DNA from: Parabacteroides goldsteinii DSM 19448 = WAL 12034
Lineage (GTDB): Bacteria; Bacteroidota; Bacteroidia; Bacteroidales; Tannerellaceae
Direction of reading: 5' to 3'
Length of the DNA stretch: 64,000 nucleotides
NCBI RefSeq assembly: GCF_000969835.1
Contig: NZ_KQ033912.1
Location: 2,369,920-2,433,919 of the forward strand
Part shown: positions 45,201-53,705 of the stretch, in pieces
Layout of the letters: every line of letters starts with the position of its first letter
Numbering within the stretch: position 1 is the stretch's first letter
Position numbers and translations under genes: made by a program
The notes under the pieces: model-generated
What the model was told of the DNA's origin: nothing
The model's input: the letters and a program-made list of their open reading frames with translations, nothing else
The model's database searches: none

Positions 45201-45563
45201 AACGGTGATTCAGGTCATCCTTCCAAGTTGTGGTTGGATAGGTGGACTCCTGAAAATCCGACGAATAAAATGCCGCGTGCATCCAAATTCAGAACTTATA
45301 ATATGCCGGAAGTGACAACCTCTGATTTCTGGCTAGTCAATACGAATTATCTGAGATTGAAAGATGTACAAGTTGGCTTTACATTCCCTAAGACATGGTG
45401 TACTAATATGAAGATAACTTCTGTCCGTATTTATTACAGCGGACAAAATCTGCTGACAATAAAAAAATGTCCGGAAGGAATCGATCCTGAGGCTCCGAGC
45501 GGTTGGGGAGCATATTATCCGCATATAACAACTAATTCGGTTGGAATTTCTATCACTTTATAA
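42243..45563 (+). CDS. SusC-like receptor with STN signalling domain (PUL B)
   Basis: Outer-membrane importer/transducer of 1106 residues. Signal peptide to IHAQ (about residue 28). STN domain at about 30-98 (ITIHIKDKPASEVVKQIEKV, YRFFYKKGLPG, VSYTIKGDTQVVLAE). Carboxypeptidase-D-like domain at about 118-190 (VKGSVTDANGEPVIGANIVQ, ISYIGYRPKEVKVGN). Linker ALDEVVVVGYGSQKK, plug (ILIRGVGSFNVSTPMVLIDG, ISVLKDAASAAIYGSKAANG) and barrel ending SVGISITL. STN indicates control through the FecR/sigma pair upstream. The SusD partner starts 11 bp downstream. No frameshift or missing block. Confidence 0.96.
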   Translation: MSNMKHLFKQMVFLTILLTFPLLEIHAQITIHIKDKPASEVVKQIEKVSKYRFFYKKGLPGMTTPITVEVNDQGIEAVMGQIVGQIPVSYTIKGDTQVVLAESEPQNTSTGKNKSVKGSVTDANGEPVIGANIVQIGTVNGVISDLDGNFDIEVPEGSTLEISYIGYRPKEVKVGNNTVLTVILEEDTQALDEVVVVGYGSQKKVNLTGSVATVNSESLANRAISNVSQGLQGLVPGMTVTNSGGQPGMDAGKILIRGVGSFNVSTPMVLIDGIEGDMNIVDTQDIESISVLKDAASAAIYGSKAANGVILITTKRGKQGAPKINYNALFGWSSPSELMPRTSSAELAQLTNEAEYWGAISEGATSEQATKRMPYSQTDIDLYANGTDPYGHPNTDWNKLFFVGSGFTNRHNVSVGGGTEWVNYRTSLGYSKQEGIVKNAASRQFNLRVNLDMKITERLKSKINLDYVNSLIQEPTNPISWDSGTSEQTYRQVNRISPMVPYKNEDGTYGTISDGNPIAFQDSGAKGERQNDYITAFAEFSYDILDGLVARVNGSYYVQNQDYNLYRKEIQYNEAKYDGPTQYTQSYYTNNRTQADAMLTYDKTFIEKHTVNLLAGFHSELYKYKETKAYRKDFPSSDVTDLNGGSVVGMTNSGYTRELAMNSFFARAKYNFDNKYLFEGNIRGDGSSRFAKGYRWGWFPSFSGAWRLSNEDFMAGTRTFVDDMKVRASWGVLGNQEIPNDYYPYINTYSTSPKYPFGNVINTGAAQTNNKINDLSWETTYTWGVGLDMTVLNSLSMTLDWYNRKTTGILMQVNVPTTFGYGGYYDNIGEMSNKGIEASLNYNKQISQVAFNAGVNFAYNKNKVLSLGDLDDQKGSRTITMVGRPYQAFYGYQSDGIFQSQEEIDKAPKYTMIDNARLIPGDIKLVDRNKDNVIDEKDKIILNSENPKFTFGINLGAKWKLFDASLFFQGAAGVARYFTDEMYGEFNGDSGHPSKLWLDRWTPENPTNKMPRASKFRTYNMPEVTTSDFWLVNTNYLRLKDVQVGFTFPKTWCTNMKITSVRIYYSGQNLLTIKKCPEGIDPEAPSGWGAYYPHITTNSVGISITL

Positions 45564-45574
45564 AGATTAATCGT

Positions 45575-47209
45575 ATGAAAAAGATATTATTTTTATTCAT
45601 TATAGGTATTCTGGTTACTTCTTGTTCTCTGGATCGTGCACCTAAAGATTCTTTATCGACTGCTACTTTCCCGAAAACGGAAAAAGATATTGAAATGTTA
45701 GTGGTCGGTTGTTATGATGGTTATGTGGATCAGACGTTTACTGTTTATAATGATGTGTTTAGTGATAATGGCTATTGTGCCATCAATACGAACTGGTCTG
45801 CTTATGCCAACGGAAAAGCGACGCATTCAAATCCAGGAATCGGATGGTTTGATTATACTTTGATCACTCGTTGTAATAATTTCTTGGCTCTTACCGAAAA
45901 CACCGAAGTTCCGTTTAAAGATCCGAACAGGCTGAAACAACTGAGGAATGAGGTTCGCTTTCTTCGTGCCTGGAGATATTATATGATGGCGACAGCCTAT
46001 GGAGATATTCCTTTGGTAACAGAAGTTATATCTACATTGGAAGAATCCAAAATACCGGCATCGCCCGAAACTGATATAGTTAAATTTATATTGGATGAAT
46101 TGAATGAGCTTTCGGCAGATGGAAACTTGGATGTTACACCTAAAGAGTCTGGTCGTATCACAAGAGGGGCGGCATTGGCACTTAAAATGAGAATGTGTTT
46201 GTATTACAAGCAGTATGAAGAAGCGATTGCAGCAGCCGATGAAATAGAGAAACTGGGGGTTTATAATTTGTTTACTGCCGGAACGACTCCTTATGCTGAT
46301 TTGTTTAAAGAAGCGAATGAAGATAATTGCGAGATTATCCTGGCTGCTAAAAAGGTGGAGAATGATTATAAGAATCAGACAATTATTGAATTTTGTAATG
46401 CGAACGACGGGGGATGGTCGGCATTTGTTCCTATACAAAGCCTGGTCGACGCTTATGAAACATCTTCCGGTCTGACGATCGAAGAAGCTGAGAAAAACGG
46501 AGAATATGACCCGGTTCATCCTTATAAGAATAGAGATCCCCGTTTTTATGCAACAGTTTTGTACTCCGGAGCAGATTGGGTGAATCCTAACGGCGTTTAC
46601 AGAATATATAATACACTCGATAGGACTATAGACGGGAAACCGAACAAGGATAATGCAAATGATTCACGTAATGCTTCACAATCGGGATATACATGCTGTA
46701 AATATATGTCGCCTCTTACGCAATATTCGGATATCAACAATACAGGACTCGATTTTATTGTTTTTCGTTATGCCGAGGTGCTTTTATCAAAGGCAGAAGC
46801 ATTGATCGAGCTCAACAGAGATCTTGATGAAGCCTGCAATTTGATGGATGAGGTGCGGAAACGTGCCGGGATGCCGATGGTAGATAGAAATAAATATTCG
46901 ACACAGGCAACCTTGCGTGAGTTGTTAAGGCGTGAGAGACGCGTTGAGTTTGCATTCGAAGGATTAAGACGTAGTGATATCGTACGATGGGGTATTGCAA
47001 AAGAAGTACTTAACGGACCTATTTATGCAACCAACTATGGTACAGTCATTATGGATACGAATATTCCTCAGGAAGAACGGGTTGTTATCAAAACTGGAGA
47101 GGAGAATAAAGTCGTATTGGAAATACGTTCCTTCAAAAATACTTATCTTCCTATACCACAATCGGAACTAGACCGAAATCCGAATCTGGTTCAAACAAAT
47201 TTTGAATAA
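45575..47209 (+). CDS. SusD/RagB-like lipoprotein (PUL B)
   Basis: Surface glycan-binding lipoprotein of 544 residues, lipobox ILVTSC (Cys17). Family segments: LDRAPKDSLSTATFPKTEKD, VRFLRAWRYYMMATAYGDIP, GAALALKMRMCLYYKQYEEA, FRYAEVLLSKAEALIELNRD and RRVEFAFEGLRRSDIVRWGI. Paired with the PUL B SusC. The GH30 gene follows after 5 bp, so binding protein and endo-acting enzyme are probably made together at the cell surface. Confidence 0.95.
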   Translation: MKKILFLFIIGILVTSCSLDRAPKDSLSTATFPKTEKDIEMLVVGCYDGYVDQTFTVYNDVFSDNGYCAINTNWSAYANGKATHSNPGIGWFDYTLITRCNNFLALTENTEVPFKDPNRLKQLRNEVRFLRAWRYYMMATAYGDIPLVTEVISTLEESKIPASPETDIVKFILDELNELSADGNLDVTPKESGRITRGAALALKMRMCLYYKQYEEAIAAADEIEKLGVYNLFTAGTTPYADLFKEANEDNCEIILAAKKVENDYKNQTIIEFCNANDGGWSAFVPIQSLVDAYETSSGLTIEEAEKNGEYDPVHPYKNRDPRFYATVLYSGADWVNPNGVYRIYNTLDRTIDGKPNKDNANDSRNASQSGYTCCKYMSPLTQYSDINNTGLDFIVFRYAEVLLSKAEALIELNRDLDEACNLMDEVRKRAGMPMVDRNKYSTQATLRELLRRERRVEFAFEGLRRSDIVRWGIAKEVLNGPIYATNYGTVIMDTNIPQEERVVIKTGEENKVVLEIRSFKNTYLPIPQSELDRNPNLVQTNFE

Positions 47210-47214
47210 AAGGA

Positions 47215-48798
47215 ATGATTATGGTATATGGATTATTAAAAAGATATCTAGGTTTGTTGTTTCTTTCTGCCTGTATTATTCCGAATCTTTTTGCCGGAGT
47301 TACGCAAAAGAAAGAGAAACCGGTGATGTTTCAGGTAAGGAAAGATATAAAATATCAGGTGATCGATAATTTCGGGGCATCGGATGCCTGGAGGATCGCT
47401 TTTGTCGGTCGGTATTGGCCGGTGGAAAAACGCGAAAGGATTGCTGACTTACTTTTTAGTACGAAGATGGATACCAACGGAAATCCGATTGGTATAGGTC
47501 TGAGTAACTGGAGAGTGAATATTGGTGCCGGGAGTTTTGAAAACCGGGAAAATAAAGAAGTCACGAGCACCTGGAATCGTACAGAGTGTTTTTTATCACC
47601 GGATGGCTCGTATGATTTTAGTAAGCAGGCCGGACAGCAGTGGTTTATGAAGGCGGCAAAAGAAAGAGGAGTCGATGACTTTCTGTTTTTTACCAATTCG
47701 GCTCCTTATTTTATGACGCGAAGTGGTTCGACATTGGCGTCGGATAAGAAGAGGATTAATTTGCAGCATGACAAATTCGATGATTTTGCCGATTTTCTGG
47801 CGTTAACAACCAGGCATTTCATTGATGAAGGGTTTAATGTCAGGTATATAAGTCCTATAAATGAACCTCAGATTGATTGGGGAGAAAATAAGTGGCAGGA
47901 AGGTAGTTTTGCAACCAATCAAGATGCTTATATGCTTGTCGAAGAATTGGATAAAGCATTAACCAGACATGGCGTTTCATCGAAAATTGTGTTTGGAGAG
48001 GCGGCTGATATGAAGTATTTGTTCGACTGCGACACCAGTCTGACAATGCCGGATAATATCATAGAAGAGTTTTTTACTCGTAAAGGACAGTACAATATTA
48101 TGGGGATGCCCAATGTGTATAATTGTGTTTCTGCCCATGATTATTGGAGTGCTTACCCGGCGAAAACATTGGTTGGGTTGAGACAGAAAATACGTGGGGC
48201 TCTGTCGGCGGCTGATAATGGTACTAAGTTCTGGGCTTCGGAATATTGTATTTTGGAGAAAAATGATGAAATATCCGGTGAACCTTCCCCTGCCAAAAGT
48301 CTGAATCTGGGATTATATGTTGCACGGATTATCCATACTGATTTGGCGGTAGCCAATGCATCGGCATGGCAGTGGTGGACTGCTGTTTCTTTGGGTGAAG
48401 ATGTTCCTATCCAGTTGAAGCCTAACGAGCATTCAACAGCCGAAAGTTTGAAATATGACGGAATTGTAAGTCCTACGAAGATGCTGTGGGCGACAGGTAA
48501 TTTTAGTCTGTTTATTCGTCCGGGGATGTGGAGGATTTCGTTGGACAGAGAACCGGAAATTTCTGAACAGGAGGCGGCAACTTCGTTAATGAGTTCTGCT
48601 TATACGGATGGGGAAAAGGTAGTGTTGGTTTTTATCAATTATGAAGATAAGCAGAAAGAAGTGAAGATTAGATGTGGTAATTCAACCAAAGGGAAAATGT
48701 ATGTTACTGATATGGATAAAAATCTGGAATATACGGGAGAACATAAATTATCGGAATTGATAATTGCCCCGAAGGCTGTGGTTACAGTTGTAATCTAG
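47215..48798 (+). CDS. GH30-family glycoside hydrolase, possibly endo-beta-1,6-galactanase-like
   Basis: Exported glycosidase of 527 residues with an N-terminal signal (LLFLSACIIPNLFAG). A (beta/alpha)8 barrel runs from YQVIDNFGASDAWRIAFVGR, typical of GH30. Acid/base Glu217 lies in ISPINEPQIDWGENKWQEG and nucleophile Glu343 in FWASEYCILEK. The C-terminal beta domain (TSLMSSAYTDGEKVVLVFIN) is the usual GH30 side domain. The NEPQ-DWG-QEG string recalls the beta-1,6-galactanase branch, which I give only as the likeliest specificity. Retaining mechanism is expected for the family. Two possible starts, 47215 and 47221, differ by two codons. A strong terminator follows, separating it from the next enzymes. 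Confidence 0.88.
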   Translation: MIMVYGLLKRYLGLLFLSACIIPNLFAGVTQKKEKPVMFQVRKDIKYQVIDNFGASDAWRIAFVGRYWPVEKRERIADLLFSTKMDTNGNPIGIGLSNWRVNIGAGSFENRENKEVTSTWNRTECFLSPDGSYDFSKQAGQQWFMKAAKERGVDDFLFFTNSAPYFMTRSGSTLASDKKRINLQHDKFDDFADFLALTTRHFIDEGFNVRYISPINEPQIDWGENKWQEGSFATNQDAYMLVEELDKALTRHGVSSKIVFGEAADMKYLFDCDTSLTMPDNIIEEFFTRKGQYNIMGMPNVYNCVSAHDYWSAYPAKTLVGLRQKIRGALSAADNGTKFWASEYCILEKNDEISGEPSPAKSLNLGLYVARIIHTDLAVANASAWQWWTAVSLGEDVPIQLKPNEHSTAESLKYDGIVSPTKMLWATGNFSLFIRPGMWRISLDREPEISEQEAATSLMSSAYTDGEKVVLVFINYEDKQKEVKIRCGNSTKGKMYVTDMDKNLEYTGEHKLSELIIAPKAVVTVVI

Positions 48799-48807
48799 TT
48801 GAAAAGT

Positions 48808-48845
48808 TCAGTCCTGCCGAAGTCTTTCGCAGGACTGATTTTTTT
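48808..48845 (+). terminator. Intrinsic terminator after the GH30 gene
   Basis: TCAGTCCTGC (48808-48817) pairs perfectly with GCAGGACTGA (48829-48838), followed by seven T. Confidence 0.88.
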
Positions 48846-48977
48846 GAAGACATGCGGAACCTCTCTTTGTAGTGGTTATTACCGCTCATATTTTTACTAT
48901 GGCATGAATAGAATTTTATACCGACCTAACCGGAAAAAGTATACGTACTAATTAGAATTAGTATGCCATGTAATCAG

Positions 48978-49065
48978 TGGTTGATAACCATCAACCGTAT
49001 GGTTCATAATTATCGACCGATTGGCTCACGATTATCAACCAAACGGCTGACAATTATCGGCCGCT
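48978..49065. repeat. Degenerate 22-bp tandem array, four units (array 3)
   Basis: Units at 48978, 49000, 49022 and 49044, exactly 22 bp apart. The core of unit 1 is GGTTGATAACCATCAACC, a perfect dyad. The cores of the others are GGTTCATAATTATCGACC, GGCTCACGATTATCAACC and GGCTGACAATTATCGGCC. The outer bases keep pairing in units 1, 2 and 4 (GGT with ACC, GGC with GCC), which hints at selection for symmetry. It lies about 130 bp upstream of a promoter-like element for the GH97 operon. Confidence 0.75.
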
Positions 49066-49194
49066 GATTTGAATGGGAAGTGAAGTAAGGACGATAAGGG
49101 TAAGTGTTTGAAAACAAACGTATTAATTGTCATGGCAAAGTAAGGATAATTTTTTTAGTAAAACACAAGAAAACAGAATATTTTATCATTTCCG

Positions 49195-49224
49195 TTGTTT
49201 ATTTAATCGCATCCGCTATCTTTA
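49195..49224 (+). promoter_or_regulatory. Promoter-like element upstream of the GH97-GH95-GH92 operon
   Basis: -33 TTG (49195-49197), 19-bp spacer, -7 TATCTTTA (49217-49224), one base off TAnnTTTG. Predicted leader about 125 nt. Confidence 0.5.
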
Positions 49225-49354
49225 TGAGGTGCGGATAGTTTTCTTCCCTTAATCTCGGATTTTGCAAAATAATACCCGTATTTTATAAAAGTATCTATTG
49301 GATTTGTTTCTTATTTTTACCATTTCAATGTTTTGAAGCCTAATATAACTTAAG

Positions 49355-51313
49355 ATGAATAATCGTATAACGAAATTTTTAGCCATAACTCTGTTCTTAT
49401 TGAATATAAGTCAGATTGTAAAAGGAGAGGCGGTAGACGCTGTTACCGGTGCTACTCCGGTAAAGTTGAAAATAGAGGCGAATGCCGATAAACAATTGGT
49501 ACTGGATGTCTCTTATGAGGAAAATTCAGTTATTCGGGAAGCTCCTTTAGGATTGAATGTTGATCACCGTCTGCTGGGGAAAGATGCTCAACAGTTGAGC
49601 AAGGAGAAAAAGGAGAACAATACCCTGGTCTATGAGTTCCAACAAGCTGATGGTTGCCGTTTCTTTTTGGATGCTCGGATATTTCCTGACGGGATTGCCC
49701 TGCGTTACCGCGTTCCGGCAGATGGACCTGTATGTATTTATGGAGAGGAAACATCGTTTATTTTCCCGTCACAGACTAAAGTTTGGTATGCCAGCGGTCC
49801 ATTTCAGTACGGCTGGTTGCAACAGTACCAGGAACGGGAGACTGACCGTATAGAAGGCGAGTTGTTGGCTCCGCCTGCGACTTTTCATTTACCGAATGGA
49901 ATTTATGCAGCGATCACGGAAGCAAATCTGTTCAATTATCATGGTGCAGTACTGTTGGGTACAGCTCCGAACAAGGTACAGTTTGGTTATGTGGAAAATA
50001 AGGGACATGTGGAAACGGGAATAGTTACTGGTCTTCCTCCTGCTAAATACTGGCATGAAGAAGTGCGTAATATCCCGTGGATTGTTTCCCCGAAAGCGGA
50101 AAGTCAGGAAATTGTAACTCCCTGGCGTATCCTTATGTTGTCAAAAGATTTGAATGGCTTGGTAAATAACCAGATCATTGCTCAGGTTTCTGATCAGCCG
50201 AATAAAACGCTTTTCCCGGATGGAGCAAAGACAGATTGGATAAAACCGGGTAGGGCGACCTTTACGTGGTATGTGCAGGGTAGTGAAAAACTAAGTGTAG
50301 CTACGCAAAAACGGTTTGTAGACGGATGTGCTGAACTGGGTATTGAATCCGTAGTGGTAGACGATGGCTGGGAGTTGTGGCAACAAACAGAGAAAGAGGC
50401 AAACGGACGGACTAAATGGGAAATACTGAAAGAGTTGGTGGATTATGCCAAAGCCAAGAATGTGGATATTTGGGTATGGCGTTCTTCGTCTCCCCGCTCT
50501 GGTAATAAATCAGACATTGGTCTGGTAGATCCGCAAGAACGCACCAATTTCATGAAGAAGTGCGCAGAAGTTGGGGTGAAAGGGTTGAAGATAGACTTCT
50601 TCCATACCGAAAACCTCTTTACGGTGAATTTGATGGAGAATATTTTGAAAGATGCCGCCAAAGAAAAGTTGATGGTTATCTTCCACGGTGTGAATAAACC
50701 GACCGGCGACTCCTATACCTATCCGAACTTGTTGGCGAAAGAGGCGGTGAGAGGTTTGGAATGTGTAGGTGGAGAGGATAGCTGGGCTCCGGGACCGGCT
50801 TGGCCTTATCACAATACGGTATTGCCCTTTACCCGTTGGTTGGTAGGAGCTGCCGATTATACGCCGATGAGTTTCACTACGCAATGCTCTCCCTCCGTCA
50901 CCTTTGGATGCCAGTTGTCATCCATTTATATGTTTACTTCCCCGATGTTGATCTTTGCGGCAGATGTGGATGAAATGTTGTCCTGCCCCGGACGCTCGTT
51001 TATAGAAAGTGTACCGGTGATTTGGGATGAAACGGTTGTATTGCCGGAAAGCGAGATCGGCAGGTTGGCTGCTTTGGCACGCAGAAAAGGGGATGTTTGG
51101 TATCTGACCGTCCTTAACGGAGAGGATGCCCGTACGTTTGATGCGAAGCTGGATTTCTTGCCGAAAGGGAAATATCAGATGGAAATAGCTACGGATGCCC
51201 CCGGCAACCGGAAACAGCTTGTGGTGAAGAAAAGTAAAGTTCGTTCCGGCCAGCGGCTTAAAGAAGAATTGATGTCGGGCGGTGGCTTCGTGGCTCGTAT
51301 TAGCAGGTATTAA
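49355..51313 (+). CDS. GH97 glycoside hydrolase, retaining type (probable alpha-galactosidase)
   Basis: Exported glycosidase of 652 residues. The N-terminal beta super-sandwich (about 30-280) includes CRFFLDARIFPDGIALRYRV and PSQTKVWYASGPFQYGW. The barrel follows (WYVQGSEKLSVATQKRFVDG, ESVVVDDGWELWQQ), and the end is a small beta domain. Asp414 in GLKIDFFHTEN occupies the place of the nucleophile of retaining GH97 alpha-galactosidases; inverting SusB-type enzymes use glutamates as base instead. Glu474 in VGGEDSWAPG fits the acid/base. Retaining GH97 enzymes characterised so far act on alpha-galactosides, hence the call. Calcium-site residues were not checked. GH95 starts 12 bp downstream. Confidence 0.88.
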   Translation: MNNRITKFLAITLFLLNISQIVKGEAVDAVTGATPVKLKIEANADKQLVLDVSYEENSVIREAPLGLNVDHRLLGKDAQQLSKEKKENNTLVYEFQQADGCRFFLDARIFPDGIALRYRVPADGPVCIYGEETSFIFPSQTKVWYASGPFQYGWLQQYQERETDRIEGELLAPPATFHLPNGIYAAITEANLFNYHGAVLLGTAPNKVQFGYVENKGHVETGIVTGLPPAKYWHEEVRNIPWIVSPKAESQEIVTPWRILMLSKDLNGLVNNQIIAQVSDQPNKTLFPDGAKTDWIKPGRATFTWYVQGSEKLSVATQKRFVDGCAELGIESVVVDDGWELWQQTEKEANGRTKWEILKELVDYAKAKNVDIWVWRSSSPRSGNKSDIGLVDPQERTNFMKKCAEVGVKGLKIDFFHTENLFTVNLMENILKDAAKEKLMVIFHGVNKPTGDSYTYPNLLAKEAVRGLECVGGEDSWAPGPAWPYHNTVLPFTRWLVGAADYTPMSFTTQCSPSVTFGCQLSSIYMFTSPMLIFAADVDEMLSCPGRSFIESVPVIWDETVVLPESEIGRLAALARRKGDVWYLTVLNGEDARTFDAKLDFLPKGKYQMEIATDAPGNRKQLVVKKSKVRSGQRLKEELMSGGGFVARISRY

Positions 51314-51325
51314 AATATTGTATTT

Positions 51326-53677
51326 ATGAAACGGAATCTATTTATCACACTTTGTTGTATAGTTTCGATCGCGCTATCGGCGCAACAACAGGATTGCCGG
51401 TTATGGTATGACAAGCCGGCAAAAGATTGGAACGAGGCTCTTCCGGTGGGAAACGGCCGTTTGGGAGCGATGGTGTACGGTGACTATCGACGCGAAACCA
51501 TTCAGTTGAATGAAGAAAGTCTGTGGGCCGGAGCCAAAAGCGATGCCAATGCGGCATCTGCCGACAAACTGCCTGAAATACAACAATTGTTGCTAAATGG
51601 AGAGATCGGAAAGGCGGTGGAGTTATCGGAAAAATACATGAAAAGCGATCCCTTGCGTATTCGTTCTTATCAGCCGTTTGGAAATATTTATATAGACTTA
51701 TTGACCGGCCGGAACGTTAATTCGGCTGTTTCCGATTACCGGCGGGAACTGGATCTGGAGACTGGTATTGCCTCTGTCTCTTATACGTTAAATCAGGTGA
51801 CTTATAAACGTGAAGTGTTCGTCTCTGCTGAAAATGACGTTGTCGTCATTCGTTTGTCGGCCGATACGCCTGGTGCTCTGACGTTCCGGTTGCATTATGA
51901 CAGGGAACAGGATGCTACAGCCTGTCCGGTATCGGCCAATGAGTTGGAGATAAAGGGCCAGATCATAGATTTGCCGGAAGCGGAAATGGGTGCGATCGGT
52001 CCTCACATGCGTTTTGCTGGCCGGATTGCCGGGTTTCATAAAGGTGGGCAGTTGATGGCGTTGAACAATGCGTTTTATGTAGAAAAGGCAGACGAAGTTG
52101 TTTTTTATTTGACAGCTGCTACAGACTATAATTTTGCTAAGTTGGATGTCGACAGGGAAATCGATCCGTTGAAAACGTGCCAACAAATTCTTGCCCGGCT
52201 GGGTAAGGATTCGTATGAGAAAGTAAAGCAGGCGCATGTGGCAGATCATAGTAGTCTGTTCAACCGTGTGACGTTCAATATGGGCGAGTCTTCCACGTTG
52301 CCAACCGACCGTCGGTTGGAACGGGTGAAAAACGGAGAAACCGATCTTTCCCTGATTACGCTTTATTTCCAATACGGACGTTATCTGTTGATGAATTCTT
52401 CCCGCGCTCCCGGTGTGCTTCCGGCTAATTTGCAAGGGTTATGGAATGAAGATATGTATGCGGCCTGGAGTTCCGACTTCCATACGAATATCAATATCCA
52501 GATGAACTACTGGCCTGCTGAGGTTTGTAATTTGTCGGAGACGGTAGTGCCTTTTTCCAATTTCATTAATGCGCTCCGGGTACCAGGTCGGGTGACAGCA
52601 AGTAAAACTTACAATGCTAAAGGGTGGACGATGAATCACCTGACGGATCCTTTCGGTCGTACAGCCATTGCCGATGGAGTGGGATGGGGTACTTTCCCGA
52701 TTGCGAGTGCTTGGTTGGTCTTACATCAATGGGAACATTTCCTGTTTAATGGCGATAAGGAGTATTTGAAGAACGAGGCGTATCCAGCTATGATGGAAGC
52801 TGCTGAGTTTATCATGTCTTATTTGGTGGAAGATAATAACGGGTATCTGGTGACAGCTCCTTCCAATTCACCGGAAAACAGGTATAAGTTACCGAATGGC
52901 AAGACGTATATGCTGACATACGGTGCGACGATGGATATCGAGATCATATATGAGTTGCTTCATGCTTGCCTGGATGCCGGTAAGATTGTTGGTGCAGACT
53001 CCAAGAATAATAAGAAGTTATCTGAAATTTTGCGTAAATTTCCGCCTATACGGATAAGCAAACGTTATCAGACAATTCAGGAATGGATTGAAGATTATGA
53101 AGAGGTCGAACCGGGGCACCGCCATATCTCTCATCTCTTTGGGCTTTATCCGGGTACTTCGATCAACTCAACCAAGAAGGATTTGTTTGAAGCTGCCCGT
53201 AAAACCATTGAACGTCGTCGTTTCTACAATGAGAATGAATCGAACCGACAAGGTTCGTACACCGGTTGGAGCCGTGCCTGGATGATCAACTTTTACGCCC
53301 GTTTGCAGGATGGGGAAGAGGCAGGCAACAATGTACAGATGTTACTGGCTAAAACAACCCAAAGCAATTTGTTTAATATCCATCCTCCTTTCCAGATAGA
53401 CGGTAATTTCGGGGGTACGGCGGGTATAGCCGAGATGTTGTTGCAGAGTCATAACGGGGAGATTCATTTGCTTCCTGCGTTGCCTTCTTTCTGGAAAACG
53501 GGAGAGATACGCGGATTGCGTGCACGGGGTGGCTATACGGTTGATATGAAATGGAAGGAAGGCGAATTGATCTCTGCCCGGATATATTCCGACAAACCGC
53601 AAAAGGTTAAAGTCCGTTATCGTGATAAGGTCAGAAACTTAAGGGTTCAGGACGGCATAGATGTAATAATAGATTAA
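51326..53677 (+). CDS. GH95 alpha-L-fucosidase / alpha-L-galactosidase
   Basis: Exported inverting glycosidase of 783 residues with a signal peptide ending ALSAQ. N-terminal beta domain ([36 protein letters not shown]), then an (alpha/alpha)6 barrel. Diagnostic blocks: [35 protein letters not shown] with the catalytic-site asparagines, [27 protein letters not shown] and [20 protein letters not shown], whose Asp acts with the asparagines. All segments expected of GH95 are present at the normal length. Both alpha-1,2-L-fucosidases and alpha-L-galactosidases occur in the family and sequence alone does not decide. Second gene of the enzyme operon. Confidence 0.92.
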   Translation: MKRNLFITLCCIVSIALSAQQQDCRLWYDKPAKDWNEALPVGNGRLGAMVYGDYRRETIQLNEESLWAGAKSDANAASADKLPEIQQLLLNGEIGKAVELSEKYMKSDPLRIRSYQPFGNIYIDLLTGRNVNSAVSDYRRELDLETGIASVSYTLNQVTYKREVFVSAENDVVVIRLSADTPGALTFRLHYDREQDATACPVSANELEIKGQIIDLPEAEMGAIGPHMRFAGRIAGFHKGGQLMALNNAFYVEKADEVVFYLTAATDYNFAKLDVDREIDPLKTCQQILARLGKDSYEKVKQAHVADHSSLFNRVTFNMGESSTLPTDRRLERVKNGETDLSLITLYFQYGRYLLMNSSRAPGVLPANLQGLWNEDMYAAWSSDFHTNINIQMNYWPAEVCNLSETVVPFSNFINALRVPGRVTASKTYNAKGWTMNHLTDPFGRTAIADGVGWGTFPIASAWLVLHQWEHFLFNGDKEYLKNEAYPAMMEAAEFIMSYLVEDNNGYLVTAPSNSPENRYKLPNGKTYMLTYGATMDIEIIYELLHACLDAGKIVGADSKNNKKLSEILRKFPPIRISKRYQTIQEWIEDYEEVEPGHRHISHLFGLYPGTSINSTKKDLFEAARKTIERRRFYNENESNRQGSYTGWSRAWMINFYARLQDGEEAGNNVQMLLAKTTQSNLFNIHPPFQIDGNFGGTAGIAEMLLQSHNGEIHLLPALPSFWKTGEIRGLRARGGYTVDMKWKEGELISARIYSDKPQKVKVRYRDKVRNLRVQDGIDVIID

Positions 53678-53705
53678 AGAATAACCGATAAAAGTCTTTT
53701 ATCTT

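Larger units (their letters stand above)
48846..49354. other. 509-bp intergenic region within PUL B
   Basis: No credible gene. Contains 22-bp array 3 (48978-49065) and a promoter-like element at 49195-49224. A further hairpin ATCCGC/GCGGAT overlaps that promoter (49211-49216 with 49235-49240). The region splits PUL B into a regulated core and a separately started enzyme operon. Confidence 0.65.

Noticed and set aside
48978..49065. CRISPR array
   Set aside because: Continuous degenerate 22-bp units with no spacers and no cas genes.
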